NCBI GenBank assembly: GCA_002898315.1
Contig: BEHV01000001.1
Coordinates: forward strand, 198,594-262,593
From: a bacterium HR19
Lineage (GTDB): Bacteria > Calescibacteriota > Calescibacteriia > Calescibacteriales > Calescibacteriaceae
DNA: 64,000 nt
Reading direction: 5' to 3'
Under the pieces are notes generated by a model. It was not told the origin of the DNA and did no database searches. It saw only the letters and a program-made list of their open reading frames with translations. Positions within the stretch are counted from its first letter, which is position 1, and every line of letters begins with the position of its first letter. The translations under genes and the position numbers were made by a program. This document shows, piece by piece, positions 16,940-25,772 of this stretch.

Positions 16940-18769
16940 TCACACAACAAGCTTTGTGACAACTCCATGAAGTTTCACAGGAGGAAAATTATAAAATGTC
17001 TCAAAAGATGGAGCTAATTTCTTGATGATTGAGTAGAACTTCACCAAAGGATTTTTCGTTATTATATCCTCTATTCCATAGAATATGACCACAGGTTTTA
17101 TATCATATTCCTGAAATATCTTTGCAACATCAACAAACTCCATATATCCGTGTTCTATGATGAAAATTTTGAGTCCGTTTCCTACATCTGTGAGATAAAC
17201 TTCAACACCATATGGTTTTCCTGACTCTCTTACAGACATCAGAATGTTTTCTTCGTAGATTATACCTTGACCTATTATGTTCATAACATAAGGAGGGATT
17301 CTGTTCGTATCTCTCACAAGAAATATCGCAGTTCCCTTTATCTTATTTTTTATGAGTTCGGAATAAATCTTCTGGTAAAGTTCAAGAAAAGCATAGTAAT
17401 CCATCGGAGAAAGTGCTTTTGCGATTTTTTCTCCCCCAAGCTTGAAAACCATCATAACAGCAAAAGGTACAGAAGCAACAGCAACCGATACATATCCACC
17501 ATGAGGAATTTTCGTTGATGTAGCAACAAGATATAAAAGAGATGAAAAAACACAGAGCAGAGAAAGGAGAAAAAACAAAATTTCTTTCTCGCGCCAAAAA
17601 ATAAGAGATAAACTGATAGCAGTAAAAGCTATAACCACATTTACAGAAAATCCATACGCATGCCCAAGATTTTCAGAAGTCCTAAAAATAAACATTACAA
17701 GAAGAATAACCGAAAATAAAATCCAGTTCATCTGCGGAATATATATCTGTCCGTACAAATGAGGAGATTTATGCTCAACACGAACACGAGGGAAAATATG
17801 AATAACTATACTCTGATATATTATTGAAAAGAAAGCAGTTATGACCGACTGTGAAGCTATGACAGTAGCAAGAGATGACAAAAAAACAAAGGGAACATAA
17901 AGAGTATCTGATATTTCTTTTGCTAAGCCGAAAAATACGAGTTCTGTTTTAGAATGAGAGAGAACAAAAGCTCCTTGCCCCAGGTAATTCAAAATCAGCG
18001 AAGGGAAAACAAAGAAAAACCAAGATTTTCTTATAGGGCTTACTCCTAAATGACCTATATCTGCGTAGAGAGCTTCTGCTCCTGTCACAGAAAGAATAGT
18101 TCCAGATAAAGCTAAAATGCCCTCAAATTTGTTATCAAGAAGGAACTTTATCGCAAAATAAGGATTCAAAGCTAAAAGCACCTTCGGTTCTTTCAAGATG
18201 AATATGATACCAAAAATGCCCAGAGCCAAAAACCAAACAAACATCACAGGAGAGAACAAAAAAGATATTTTCCCTGCTCCTCCGCGCTGAATAAGAAAAA
18301 GTAAAAAGCAGATCACAACAGACAACAAAACAACAGTTCCCTGATCTATTTCATAAGCTAATTTCAGACCCTCATTAGCTGAAATAATACTTATCGCAGG
18401 AGTTATAACAGAATCACCGATGAAAAATGAGATGACAAGAATAAGAATAAAAATAAAGTATCTGTCAAAAAACTTTTTCCCTCTGAAACGAGAGACGAGA
18501 AACCTATAAAGTATAATAACCCCTCCTTCACCCCTTATGCTGAACTTCATCGCTAAATAAGCATATTGAATAGATGAAATTATAACAAGAGTCCAGAATA
18601 TCAGCGAAATAACACCTAAAACATTCTGAAAAGTTGGCTTGACCATGCTAAAAACTATTGAGAGAGTATAAATTGGACTCGTACCTATATCTCCAAAAAC
18701 AACGCCTATTGGTTTCAAATTAGAAAAAAGAGGAGTTAAGAAACCTGATTTATTTCCTTGCTCATTCAT
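16940..18769 (-). CDS. kup: KUP-family potassium uptake protein
   Basis: This is an inner-membrane K+/H+ symporter. The 609 residues start with the KUP signature GVVFGDIGTSPIYT, and about 12 hydrophobic helices follow to residue ~450 (including FFIGDSVITPAISIISANEG and VTGAEALYADIGHLG). A cytosolic C-terminal domain of about 150 residues completes it. All landmark motifs are intact. It lies 39 bp after bioD on the same strand, with no functional link. Confidence 0.95.
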   Translation of the reverse strand: MNEQGNKSGFLTPLFSNLKPIGVVFGDIGTSPIYTLSIVFSMVKPTFQNVLGVISLIFWTLVIISSIQYAYLAMKFSIRGEGGVIILYRFLVSRFRGKKFFDRYFIFILILVISFFIGDSVITPAISIISANEGLKLAYEIDQGTVVLLSVVICFLLFLIQRGGAGKISFLFSPVMFVWFLALGIFGIIFILKEPKVLLALNPYFAIKFLLDNKFEGILALSGTILSVTGAEALYADIGHLGVSPIRKSWFFFVFPSLILNYLGQGAFVLSHSKTELVFFGLAKEISDTLYVPFVFLSSLATVIASQSVITAFFSIIYQSIVIHIFPRVRVEHKSPHLYGQIYIPQMNWILFSVILLVMFIFRTSENLGHAYGFSVNVVIAFTAISLSLIFWREKEILFFLLSLLCVFSSLLYLVATSTKIPHGGYVSVAVASVPFAVMMVFKLGGEKIAKALSPMDYYAFLELYQKIYSELIKNKIKGTAIFLVRDTNRIPPYVMNIIGQGIIYEENILMSVRESGKPYGVEVYLTDVGNGLKIFIIEHGYMEFVDVAKIFQEYDIKPVVIFYGIEDIITKNPLVKFYSIIKKLAPSFETFYNFPPVKLHGVVTKLVV

Positions 18770-18808
18770 AAATTAAACCATTCTCTTTTTCTTTATCTTT
18801 TATTGCAG

Positions 18809-19474
18809 TTAAGAAAAAAGGATGTTTTTTATTTTTTTCCAGTTTATTCTGCTTAAACGCTGAGCAAGATCAAAATTTTGGGATGGAGAAAAAGGTATCG
18901 AACCCAAAAATTTTTCACCGAGAATCTTTTTGAGAACCTGCTCGTTCGTTTTTTCAGCAATGGTCTTTGGTTTCCTCTGATAGTTCAGAACAACCCCGAC
19001 AACATTTATTTTTCTCTTTTCAGCAACCTCAACCGTCATAAGAGTATGATTTATCACTCCAAGGTAAGATGATGCGACAATGATCAAGGGTATTTTGAAC
19101 TCTGCTATTAGGTCTGCCCAAGTGTAAAGTGGATTATCTGTAAGTGGGACGAGCAAACCACCGGCACCCTCTATTACAACCCCATACTTACCACCTATAT
19201 CCTCTAATTTTCTCTTTATCTTAGATATTTGAATTTTTTTCTTTGAGAGTTTCGCAGAAAGATGAGGTGATGCGGGAGCGTAAAAGTGATATACAGGTGG
19301 CTCTGAAAAGTCAGCTATCTTTGAGCATAAAGAATAATCCTGCGGTTTTCTCCCACCTGTTTCAACCGGCTTGAAGTAAAAAGTTCCCATCCCTTTGAAT
19401 TTTCTGAGAAGGACTGCGCAGAAAAAAGTTTTGCCAACCTCAGTCCCGACCCCGCTTACAAAAATCCTTCCCAC
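18809..19474 (-). CDS. bioD: Dethiobiotin synthetase
   Basis: Closes the ureido ring of biotin's precursor from 7,8-diaminopelargonate, CO2 and ATP. The 221 residues show the P-loop SGVGTEVGKTF at the N-terminus, FKPVETGG (substrate lysine) and VIEGAGGLLVPL (Mg2+/carbamate site). The start is GTG at 19474 with TAATTT 7 nt upstream, another leaderless-type start. It follows coaBC by 20 bp. No other bio gene is present in the window. Confidence 0.92.
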   Translation of the reverse strand: MGRIFVSGVGTEVGKTFFCAVLLRKFKGMGTFYFKPVETGGRKPQDYSLCSKIADFSEPPVYHFYAPASPHLSAKLSKKKIQISKIKRKLEDIGGKYGVVIEGAGGLLVPLTDNPLYTWADLIAEFKIPLIIVASSYLGVINHTLMTVEVAEKRKINVVGVVLNYQRKPKTIAEKTNEQVLKKILGEKFLGSIPFSPSQNFDLAQRLSRINWKKIKNILFS

Positions 19475-19494
19475 TCCACCAAAATTAATTTTCC

Positions 19495-20700
19495 TCAGAC
19501 CCTGTTTGAGATTTTTCTGAAAGATAGATCAACGAGTTTTCTCGCAACTTCTCTTTTGTGAACCAATCCAAGTTTATTTTCTTTCAACTCTCCGCTTTCA
19601 AAGTAGAAAATTGTGAAATCACCTCTTTCGCTTCCGAAAGAATCGGTTGAGTTAGCAACAATAAAATCAAGTTTTTTCTCCCGAAGTTTTCTTACAGAGT
19701 TCTCTTTTATGTTTTCTACTTCAAGCGAGAACCCGATCTTTATAGGACAATCAACATAAGATATTATATCTTTTGTTTTTGTAAGTTCAACTATAAGTTT
19801 TCCTCCTTCTATACTTTCTTTTTTTATTTTTCCTTTCACTTTGCGTGCGGGTGTGAAATCAGAAACAGCAGAAGTTCCAACGAAAACATCGGCAGGCAAA
19901 GAGCGCATTACCTCATTATACATATCGTCTGCTGAAATAACTCTTGAAACAGAACAGAAATCCAAAGAATCAAAAATATCTCCCCCGGTTATCAGCTTTA
20001 CTTCAGCTCCCGCCAAACTGAACTCCCTCGCAACTAAATAACCCATAAAACCAGATGAAGAGTTTGAAATAAATCTTATATCGTCTATAAACTCTTTCGT
20101 AGGACCTGCGGTCACGATGACTTTTCTGCCAGCAAAATTCTTCTGATTCAGAGCATATTCGCACCAGAAAAAAATCCTTGAAAAGCTCGGATATCTTCCC
20201 TCACCTTTCTCTCCACATGCCAGATCTCCTTCCTCCGGCTCAACAACAATATAACCTCTTTCCCTGAGCTTTTTTATGTTCTCCTGTGTAGCTGGATTTT
20301 TAAGCATAGCCCAGTTCATAGACGGAACGATAACACATGGAGAAGTTGATGCAATAAACATGGTGGTGATCATGGTGTCGCATATTCCATTTGCAAACTT
20401 TCCTATGAGGTTTGCAGTCGCAGGCGCAACAACAAATAAATCAACCGAATGCGGAACTGTAATATGCTCCATACCTTCAATGTCAATAAAAACTTTTTCT
20501 CCCGTTAGAGCTTCTAAAAGTTCTTTTCCTATAAATCTTGAAGCTGTGTGTGTCATCACCACCCTAACACTCGCCCCTGCCCTCTGAAAAATACGAAGAA
20601 GTTCAATAGATTTATAAGCTGCTACTCCCCCACCTATACCAAGAAGAACTTTTTTCCCTCTGAGGTTAGATGTCTCTACAATTTCATCAAACCACCACAT
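19495..20700 (-). CDS. coaBC: Bifunctional phosphopantothenoylcysteine decarboxylase/synthetase
   Basis: Two consecutive steps of coenzyme A synthesis. The N-terminal CoaC half (flavin-dependent decarboxylase, about residues 15-180) shows GIGGGVAAYKSIELLR, VPHSVDLFVVAPATANLIGK, PSMNWAM and GDLACGEKGEGR, the last with the catalytic-type cysteine. The C-terminal CoaB half (about 195-400) shows VTAGPTKEFIDDIRFISNSS. I place the start at ATG 20700, where TAAGAT lies 7 nt upstream, rather than the TTG one codon earlier. The 401 residues are normal. Confidence 0.95.
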   Translation of the reverse strand: MWWFDEIVETSNLRGKKVLLGIGGGVAAYKSIELLRIFQRAGASVRVVMTHTASRFIGKELLEALTGEKVFIDIEGMEHITVPHSVDLFVVAPATANLIGKFANGICDTMITTMFIASTSPCVIVPSMNWAMLKNPATQENIKKLRERGYIVVEPEEGDLACGEKGEGRYPSFSRIFFWCEYALNQKNFAGRKVIVTAGPTKEFIDDIRFISNSSSGFMGYLVAREFSLAGAEVKLITGGDIFDSLDFCSVSRVISADDMYNEVMRSLPADVFVGTSAVSDFTPARKVKGKIKKESIEGGKLIVELTKTKDIISYVDCPIKIGFSLEVENIKENSVRKLREKKLDFIVANSTDSFGSERGDFTIFYFESGELKENKLGLVHKREVARKLVDLSFRKISNRV

Positions 20701-20707
20701 CAAATAT

Positions 20708-20713
20708 ATCTTA
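20708..20713 (-). promoter_or_regulatory. -10 hexamer TAAGAT for coaBC, leaderless type
   Basis: On the minus strand TAAGAT ends 7 nt before the ATG at 20700, with no Shine-Dalgarno. It lies in the 30 bp after the upstream phoD stop. Confidence 0.5.
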
Positions 20714-20730
20714 AAAACTCCTTGGCAAAG

Positions 20731-22401
20731 TTACCCTATCTCTTCAATAGTGTTTGTATCTTTCCTGACTCTGAACTTTTTGAGAAGTATTTTTTCTGTT
20801 TTTTCAACTTCTGGCTCCTCTATTGAAGATACACGCCAGAACTCAACAACTATTTCATCAGGAGTAACATCACATATCGCATAACCATGATAATGAGAGT
20901 TGAAAAATTTGAGATTTCTATTAAATTCCAGCAATTTATTTTCTATGCTCTCAAGGGTTTTTTCGTCCAATCTTAGCAACGAACCGAGATTAGCAGATGT
21001 TATTGAAGTTGCGGTAAATTCAACTCCGACTTTTTCTTTTGGGTTAAAAAAGTCATCATAAAGCTCACCCGCAACAAAAGTGTGAAGGTCGCCCGTTACA
21101 GCAACATAATTTTTTATCTGTTTCTCTTTTATGAAGTTAAATATTTTTTTCCTCTCACCATCATATCCATCCCACTGGTCAAGATTCAGATATGAAATCT
21201 GACCCGTACTGGAGGTTCCGAAAATCATCTGACTTATACAGACCTCATTTCCGTGAATCTTCCAGATAACCCCGTCTTTATGTGAGCTTTCAAGTTCTTT
21301 TAAAAACCAATCAAGCTGCTCCGGACCAAGCACAGTGGTTTCTTCCATCTTTCCACAAAAAGCAGCAAGGTATCTTTGTCCAACTGTTCCTTCTCCACAT
21401 GGGTGAGGAGACCTGTAAAGTCGCTCATCGGTCATTATCAATCTCATAAGAGTTCCAAATTCAAACTTTCTGAAAATTTTTATCTGTTTGAGTGGGTCTT
21501 GCTCGGTTGGGTTAAAATAAACATCAGCCGGCATGTATTCATACCACGCACGAGATGCGTCTAACCTTCTTTTTATCTGCTCATCAGAACCAAAAAAATC
21601 CTTACCGCTATCAGGGGAGAGAGATTTTGCCGAATCGTTTGCAAACTCGTGGTCATCCCAAATTATGTAGAACGGAAAACTCTCGTGGACCGCTTGTAGA
21701 TACCTATCAGACCTATAAACTTTGTAAAGCGCTCTGTAATCGCTCAGTTCATAAGCGGTTTTTCTCCCAGACGGAAGCTCAAACTGCCTCAGCTGAGCAT
21801 ATTGAAACGTTGGAGCTGAAATGGTCTCGTATATGTAATCGCCAAGATGGACGACGAAATCTATATTTTCTTTTGATAGATGATAGAAAGCCGAGTAAAA
21901 TCCGTTAGAGTAATCCTGGCATGAAATAAAGGCAAAGCGAATTCTATCTGGATTTTTCTCAATTGTTTTGAAAGTTCCAACAGGAGAAGACAAGTTATCT
22001 TTCAAAAATCTGTAATAGTATCTTTTTCCCGGAGGTAAGTTTTCTATCTTTTTTTTCAATGTAAAGTCATCGTCAGCTTTTGGAGTAAGGACATCTTGAA
22101 AGATGATATTGCTGAAAACTTTGCTTTCGGAAACTTGAACAACAATCGGTGAAGTATCGCCAGCAGTTCTCGTCCAGAGAACAACAGAGCTTTGAGTAAT
22201 ATCACCCGAGGCGACAGATTGGGGGAAAAGCTCGTAGGAGATTTTCATCCCACCATTCGAAGATGTACCGCAACCCAATCCTGAAAGGAAAGAAGATACC
22301 GGAAAGAACCTCAGAAGCCAAACCGCGCCTGTTGTTTTAGCAAGAAAAAGAATAAACTCCCTCTTTTCTCTATCTATTTCAGATTTTTTGTTCTGGTTCA
22401 T
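20731..22401 (-). CDS. phoD: PhoD-like alkaline phosphatase/phosphodiesterase, exported
   Basis: This is a secreted metallo-phosphoesterase that releases phosphate from esters, usually with Ca2+ and Fe3+. The N-terminus has KREFILFLAKTTG and then a hydrophobic run to LSGLGCG: a Tat-like signal with KR in place of RR, and a possible lipid-anchor Cys. An N-terminal beta-sandwich domain precedes the catalytic blocks FAFISCQDY, FVVHLGDYIYE, IIWDDHEFANDS and VAVTGDLHTF. The start is ATG 22401, 556 residues. A frame extension to a TTG at 22419 is unlikely because AAAAAT sits 7 nt before 22401. It is divergent from metF. Confidence 0.9.
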   Translation of the reverse strand: MNQNKKSEIDREKREFILFLAKTTGAVWLLRFFPVSSFLSGLGCGTSSNGGMKISYELFPQSVASGDITQSSVVLWTRTAGDTSPIVVQVSESKVFSNIIFQDVLTPKADDDFTLKKKIENLPPGKRYYYRFLKDNLSSPVGTFKTIEKNPDRIRFAFISCQDYSNGFYSAFYHLSKENIDFVVHLGDYIYETISAPTFQYAQLRQFELPSGRKTAYELSDYRALYKVYRSDRYLQAVHESFPFYIIWDDHEFANDSAKSLSPDSGKDFFGSDEQIKRRLDASRAWYEYMPADVYFNPTEQDPLKQIKIFRKFEFGTLMRLIMTDERLYRSPHPCGEGTVGQRYLAAFCGKMEETTVLGPEQLDWFLKELESSHKDGVIWKIHGNEVCISQMIFGTSSTGQISYLNLDQWDGYDGERKKIFNFIKEKQIKNYVAVTGDLHTFVAGELYDDFFNPKEKVGVEFTATSITSANLGSLLRLDEKTLESIENKLLEFNRNLKFFNSHYHGYAICDVTPDEIVVEFWRVSSIEEPEVEKTEKILLKKFRVRKDTNTIEEIG

Positions 22402-22489
22402 AGAAAAAATTTTTAGCAAAAATCACAGAAGAAAAATTTAAACAAAAGTTGTAAAAATTTCTCGTGAGACACAAAAATATAGAGAGTTT

Positions 22490-23365
22490 ATGGTCAGCTT
22501 TCGTGAGAAGATAGAAAAAGGAGATAGGTTTCTGATAACCTGTGAAATATCTCCGCCCCGAGGTCCAAACACAGAATCATTTGAGGAAAGGTTAAAAGAA
22601 GTCAGAGGTAAAGTTGATGCAGTAAATCTCACAGATAATCCTATGCTTTCTGTAAGAATGACACCTGTCGTTGCATCACTTTTTGCTATAAAAAATGGCG
22701 TAGAACCCATAATGCAGATAACGTGCAGAGATAGGAACATACTCGGAATAACATCTGACCTCATAGGCGCGTGGGCAATAGGAGTGAGAAATGTTCTCGC
22801 TCTGTGGGGAGATATGCCAAAAGATGGAAAACCAAAAGGGGTGTTTGAGGTAGATACCACAGAACTCATAAAACTTATAACAGGTTTAGGAAAAGGTTTA
22901 GATTTCAGAGGTAATGAGATAAACGGTAAGTGTGATTTTTTCGTAGGCGCAGCTTTGAATCCATTTGACGAAGCAGAAAAACTAAAAGAAAATGCTGAAA
23001 AGAAAATTTCAGCAGGAGCCAGATTTTTCCAGACACAACCAATATTTGACATAAAAAGCATAACTCAATTTGCAGATTTCGTTTATGAAAACAAAATCAA
23101 AGTTCTTCTGGGAGTGATAATAACTCCTTCTGAAAAAACACTTGAAAACATAAAAAAGTTCGCAAAGGGAATGGTTATACCAGAAGAACTTGAGGAAAAC
23201 CTGAAAAAATACGAAAGCAAAGAAGATAAAGAAAAGGTCGCTGTTGAATTCTGCTCAAAACTTATAGAGAAAATAAAACAAATCAAAGTTTTCAGAGGTG
23301 TTCATATTTACAGCCCAGCAAAAGAATCACTTATAGGAAAACTTCTTGAAATCCTACCGAAATAA
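22490..23365 (+). CDS. metF: Methylenetetrahydrofolate reductase
   Basis: Reduces 5,10-methylene- to 5-methyl-tetrahydrofolate with FAD, feeding methionine synthesis or the Wood-Ljungdahl pathway. The 291-residue TIM barrel shows ITCEISPPRGPN (catalytic Glu), AVNLTDNPMLSVRM, PIMQITCRDRN, NVLALWGDMPK and ARFFQTQPIFD. The protein is of the short type common in anaerobes and archaea. It has no adjacent metH or Zn-partner gene. It is convergent with the sulfatase-fold gene. Confidence 0.93.
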   Translation: MVSFREKIEKGDRFLITCEISPPRGPNTESFEERLKEVRGKVDAVNLTDNPMLSVRMTPVVASLFAIKNGVEPIMQITCRDRNILGITSDLIGAWAIGVRNVLALWGDMPKDGKPKGVFEVDTTELIKLITGLGKGLDFRGNEINGKCDFFVGAALNPFDEAEKLKENAEKKISAGARFFQTQPIFDIKSITQFADFVYENKIKVLLGVIITPSEKTLENIKKFAKGMVIPEELEENLKKYESKEDKEKVAVEFCSKLIEKIKQIKVFRGVHIYSPAKESLIGKLLEILPK

Positions 23366-23380
23366 TAGATGAGAGAAAGT

Positions 23381-24751
23381 TTAATTTGAAATCACTCTCT
23401 CTGGAAGCCCTATTTTCACCGCTTTGACTCTTGACTCAGAAATCTTTTCAAAAAGTTTCCGAATCATATATGAAAGTTTTTCGCTCTCTTTTTCTCGGAG
23501 ATTATTTTTCTCATCTGGCAATCTGTATAGCTCAAATACATCGTAAGGGAAATCTCCCGAGAAGTTAGAATAGATGATTTTGTAATTATCTTCTATAAGA
23601 GCAAATACTCTTTTCCATTTTTCATTTTCTTTGCACTGCCAACCGCAAGGAGATGACTCTGCAAAAACCACTCTTTTACCGACATCTTTCACCTTTACTC
23701 TGTTTTTCTTTCTGTCAAAAGAAACCAGGGAAACACCATCTGTATCAAAATCGCTTTTTTTGACCCCAAGTATCTCAAGCAGTGTTGGCATTATATCCAC
23801 CTGCGATGCTAAAACATCAACATCTAATCTTTCTATTCCGGGAACTCTTATTATAAGCGGGATTTTTAAGATTTCTTCGTATAATGAAGAGTTCCGGGAA
23901 GTTGATGCGTGTCCAACCCAACCATGCTCAAAAAGTTCCTCGCCATGATCAGCTGTTATAACAACAACAGTTTTATCATATATTCCAAGCTCTTTCAGAA
24001 GATTTATTATTTTCCCAACTTCGTCATCTTGTCTCCTCAAATCAGCGTCATATAAAAGCTTCACATATTCTATCTCATCTTCACTGAGCTCAATCTTTTC
24101 AGATTCTTTGTAAACTGTTTTCTTTTCCAAGATAGGTTTTAATTTCTCATAATTTACATTTTTGAGATTTATTTTTGATTCCGAAAGAAAAAGGTTGATA
24201 TACTCCTCGGGAGGGTCATAAGGTAGGTGAGGACCTCTGAGATGGAACCAGACAAAAAAAGTTTCATCTTTATGCTTTTTGAGAAAATCAAATATATTAT
24301 TCCCAGAGAATTCAAATCCTAAATTTCCGATTGTATCGCCGGTCCAGTGTTCTGCGTATGTTCTCCAGCCATTTTCTCTCAATGCCTCAACAGGAGTTTT
24401 TATATTCTGGTTGAGGACAAGTCCTCTGACGAGAACCCCGTGCGTAGTAGGAAATAGAGAAGAGAATATTGAAACAAGTGAAGGAGAAGTCCATCCGGAA
24501 ACCGCATAGAATTTCCTGAAAACGATTCCTTCTTCTGCAAGTTCATCTATATTGGGAGTCGTCTTTCTCTTATTTCCGTAGCATGAAAGGTTTTCCGCCC
24601 TCAGACTATCTATTGTCAGGAAAAGAACTTTGAATTTCTCATCTGGTAAAGCTTTTCCGAAAGGTAGAGCAATAAAAGCCACAAAAAACATAAACTTAAA
24701 AAGTAAAAAAGAAAAATTCCAGAACATTCTTGGAATAATTCCTTTACTCAT
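23381..24751 (-). CDS. Sulfatase-fold hydrolase/phosphotransferase with Thr at the nucleophile position
   Basis: This is an alkaline-phosphatase-superfamily enzyme with an N-terminal signal or membrane segment (FSFLLFKFMFFVAFIALPFG). Metal and active-site blocks are VLFLTIDSLRAENLSCYG, SGWTSPSLVSIFSSLFP and VITADHGEELFEHGWVGH. True sulfatases need Cys or Ser in C/S-x-P-x-R; here the motif reads T-S-P-S-L, with Thr and no Arg. This is like phosphoethanolamine or phosphoglycerol transferases, so a headgroup transferase or non-sulfatase hydrolase is possible. I place the start at ATG 24751 (456 residues), where TAAAAT is 8 nt upstream, rather than a TTG at 24790. Confidence 0.78.
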   Translation of the reverse strand: MSKGIIPRMFWNFSFLLFKFMFFVAFIALPFGKALPDEKFKVLFLTIDSLRAENLSCYGNKRKTTPNIDELAEEGIVFRKFYAVSGWTSPSLVSIFSSLFPTTHGVLVRGLVLNQNIKTPVEALRENGWRTYAEHWTGDTIGNLGFEFSGNNIFDFLKKHKDETFFVWFHLRGPHLPYDPPEEYINLFLSESKINLKNVNYEKLKPILEKKTVYKESEKIELSEDEIEYVKLLYDADLRRQDDEVGKIINLLKELGIYDKTVVVITADHGEELFEHGWVGHASTSRNSSLYEEILKIPLIIRVPGIERLDVDVLASQVDIMPTLLEILGVKKSDFDTDGVSLVSFDRKKNRVKVKDVGKRVVFAESSPCGWQCKENEKWKRVFALIEDNYKIIYSNFSGDFPYDVFELYRLPDEKNNLREKESEKLSYMIRKLFEKISESRVKAVKIGLPERVISN

Positions 24752-24850
24752 AGGGAAAAATTTTATTTTTAAATTCAGATCAGATTTCAACTTCTAATGA
24801 ATTGCTTGAATCTTATTTTTTTAATCTTCTCTGCTCTGAAATAAGCAGAG

Positions 24851-25261
24851 TTATCTTGATGTTTTCTTCTCTATTATTTCTTTTATGGGGTCGTAATCTT
24901 TCTTTTCCTCGTCAGGAGCGTTTTTTGTTTTTTGATACTCTTTGAAATCTGCGACGGGCTTTTGTCTTACCTTCACTTCACCTCCGTTTTCAACAAAACC
25001 CTCCTTTCTTTCAACAGAATCTGCACTTCTTGAACTCTCCAACTGCTCATCATAATATCGGGGAGTAATGTAATTTTGAATTTTCGTTTCCTTCTTCATC
25101 TCTTTTTCCTTAGTTTTTTCTTTTTCGTTTTGAATACCGCTCAGGACTTCATCTTTCACCTTTATGCATATTTTCCATTTCCCAAAGCTCACATCTAAAA
25201 ATCTTGAAATTATGAGGGAAAAAATTCCAAAGAAAACAAGATAGACAAAAAATCTTATCAT
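24851..25261 (-). CDS. Hypothetical protein, N-terminal membrane helix with charged tail
   Basis: I do not recognise it. The first ~20 residues (FFVYLVFFGIFSLIISRFLD) are a membrane helix or uncleaved signal. The remaining ~110 residues are rich in Lys and Glu, low in hydrophobic residues and likely disordered. It is 136 residues long. The start is well marked by TAAAAT (25274-25269 on the minus strand) 7 nt before the ATG. It lies between the sulfatase-fold gene and a DsrE-like gene on the same strand. Confidence 0.6.
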   Translation of the reverse strand: MIRFFVYLVFFGIFSLIISRFLDVSFGKWKICIKVKDEVLSGIQNEKEKTKEKEMKKETKIQNYITPRYYDEQLESSRSADSVERKEGFVENGGEVKVRQKPVADFKEYQKTKNAPDEEKKDYDPIKEIIEKKTSR

Positions 25262-25268
25262 AAATTTG

Positions 25269-25274
25269 ATTTTA
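25269..25274 (-). promoter_or_regulatory. -10 hexamer TAAAAT, leaderless type
   Basis: TAAAAT on the minus strand ends exactly 7 nt before the ATG at 25261; no ribosome site is present. Confidence 0.5.
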
Positions 25275-25322
25275 AAAATTTGAATATTCTGCCGATTTGC
25301 GCAAAATCAAAAAAGTAGAAGA

Positions 25323-25598
25323 TTATATAGCCAAAATGAAAGAGTCATATTGAAGAAAATCATCTTCTATATCTTCAAAGTTTTTTATCTCAAATTCTCC
25401 TCCCATATATTTGAGTGCAGATAGAAACTCCTCGACTTCGCCCTTCATCTTATCATCTGAAAAATCAAGAGAGACATCAGGAGACAAAACGAGCTTTACT
25501 TTATTTCCTCTCAGAGTTATTCCGAGAGCCATCCTGATTGTTTCAAAAACACGTTTCGGGTCAGAACTATCGGAAATGAAAACAAGGCACCTTCTCAT
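25323..25598 (-). CDS. Small DsrE-like protein
   Basis: The 91-residue protein starts RRCLVFISDSSDPKRVFETI and then ALGITLRGNKVKLVLSPDVS, the beta-alpha-beta pattern of DsrE/TusD-like sulfur-transfer or small-molecule-binding proteins. No conserved active-site cysteine is evident, so a redox-sulfur role is not shown. I start at ATG 25598, with TAAAAT 5 nt upstream; the frame is open to 25658, but that would add an unrelated hydrophobic leader. The assignment is by fold pattern only. Confidence 0.55.
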   Translation of the reverse strand: MRRCLVFISDSSDPKRVFETIRMALGITLRGNKVKLVLSPDVSLDFSDDKMKGEVEEFLSALKYMGGEFEIKNFEDIEDDFLQYDSFILAI

Positions 25599-25737
25599 AA
25601 AGCATTTTAAATTAAGCAGAAAATAAAACTTTTCGTAAAAATCGCCACATTTTCTCACATCTCAAACTCTCAATACAAAAACGGTTTCAGATTTTCAATC
25701 AAGACCGAGAGAACAACTTAAAATTAATTTTCTTGAT

Positions 25738-25766
25738 TTGCAGAAATATCTTTTCAACGCTATCGT
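25738..25766 (+). promoter_or_regulatory. Candidate sigma-70 promoter TTGCAG-17-TATCGT, leaderless
   Basis: The -35 TTGCAG (25738-25743) and -10 TATCGT (25761-25766) are 17 bp apart, and the -10 ends 6 nt before the ATG at 25773. Confidence 0.5.
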
Positions 25767-25772
25767 AAAGAT

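Noticed and set aside
22402-22419. TTG start at 22419 for phoD, and similar TTG starts at 24790, 32391 and 20703
   Set aside because: In each case an ATG lies a few codons downstream in better context: AAAAAT 7 nt, TAAAAT 8 nt and TAAGAT 7 nt before the phoD, sulfatase-fold and coaBC ATGs. For pal the ATG simply gives a normal signal peptide.
23366-23402. GAGAG...CTCTC inverted repeat between metF and the sulfatase-fold gene as a two-way terminator
   Set aside because: Only 5-6 bp stem with a loop of about 20 nt and no T-run; partly inside the coding end of the minus-strand gene.
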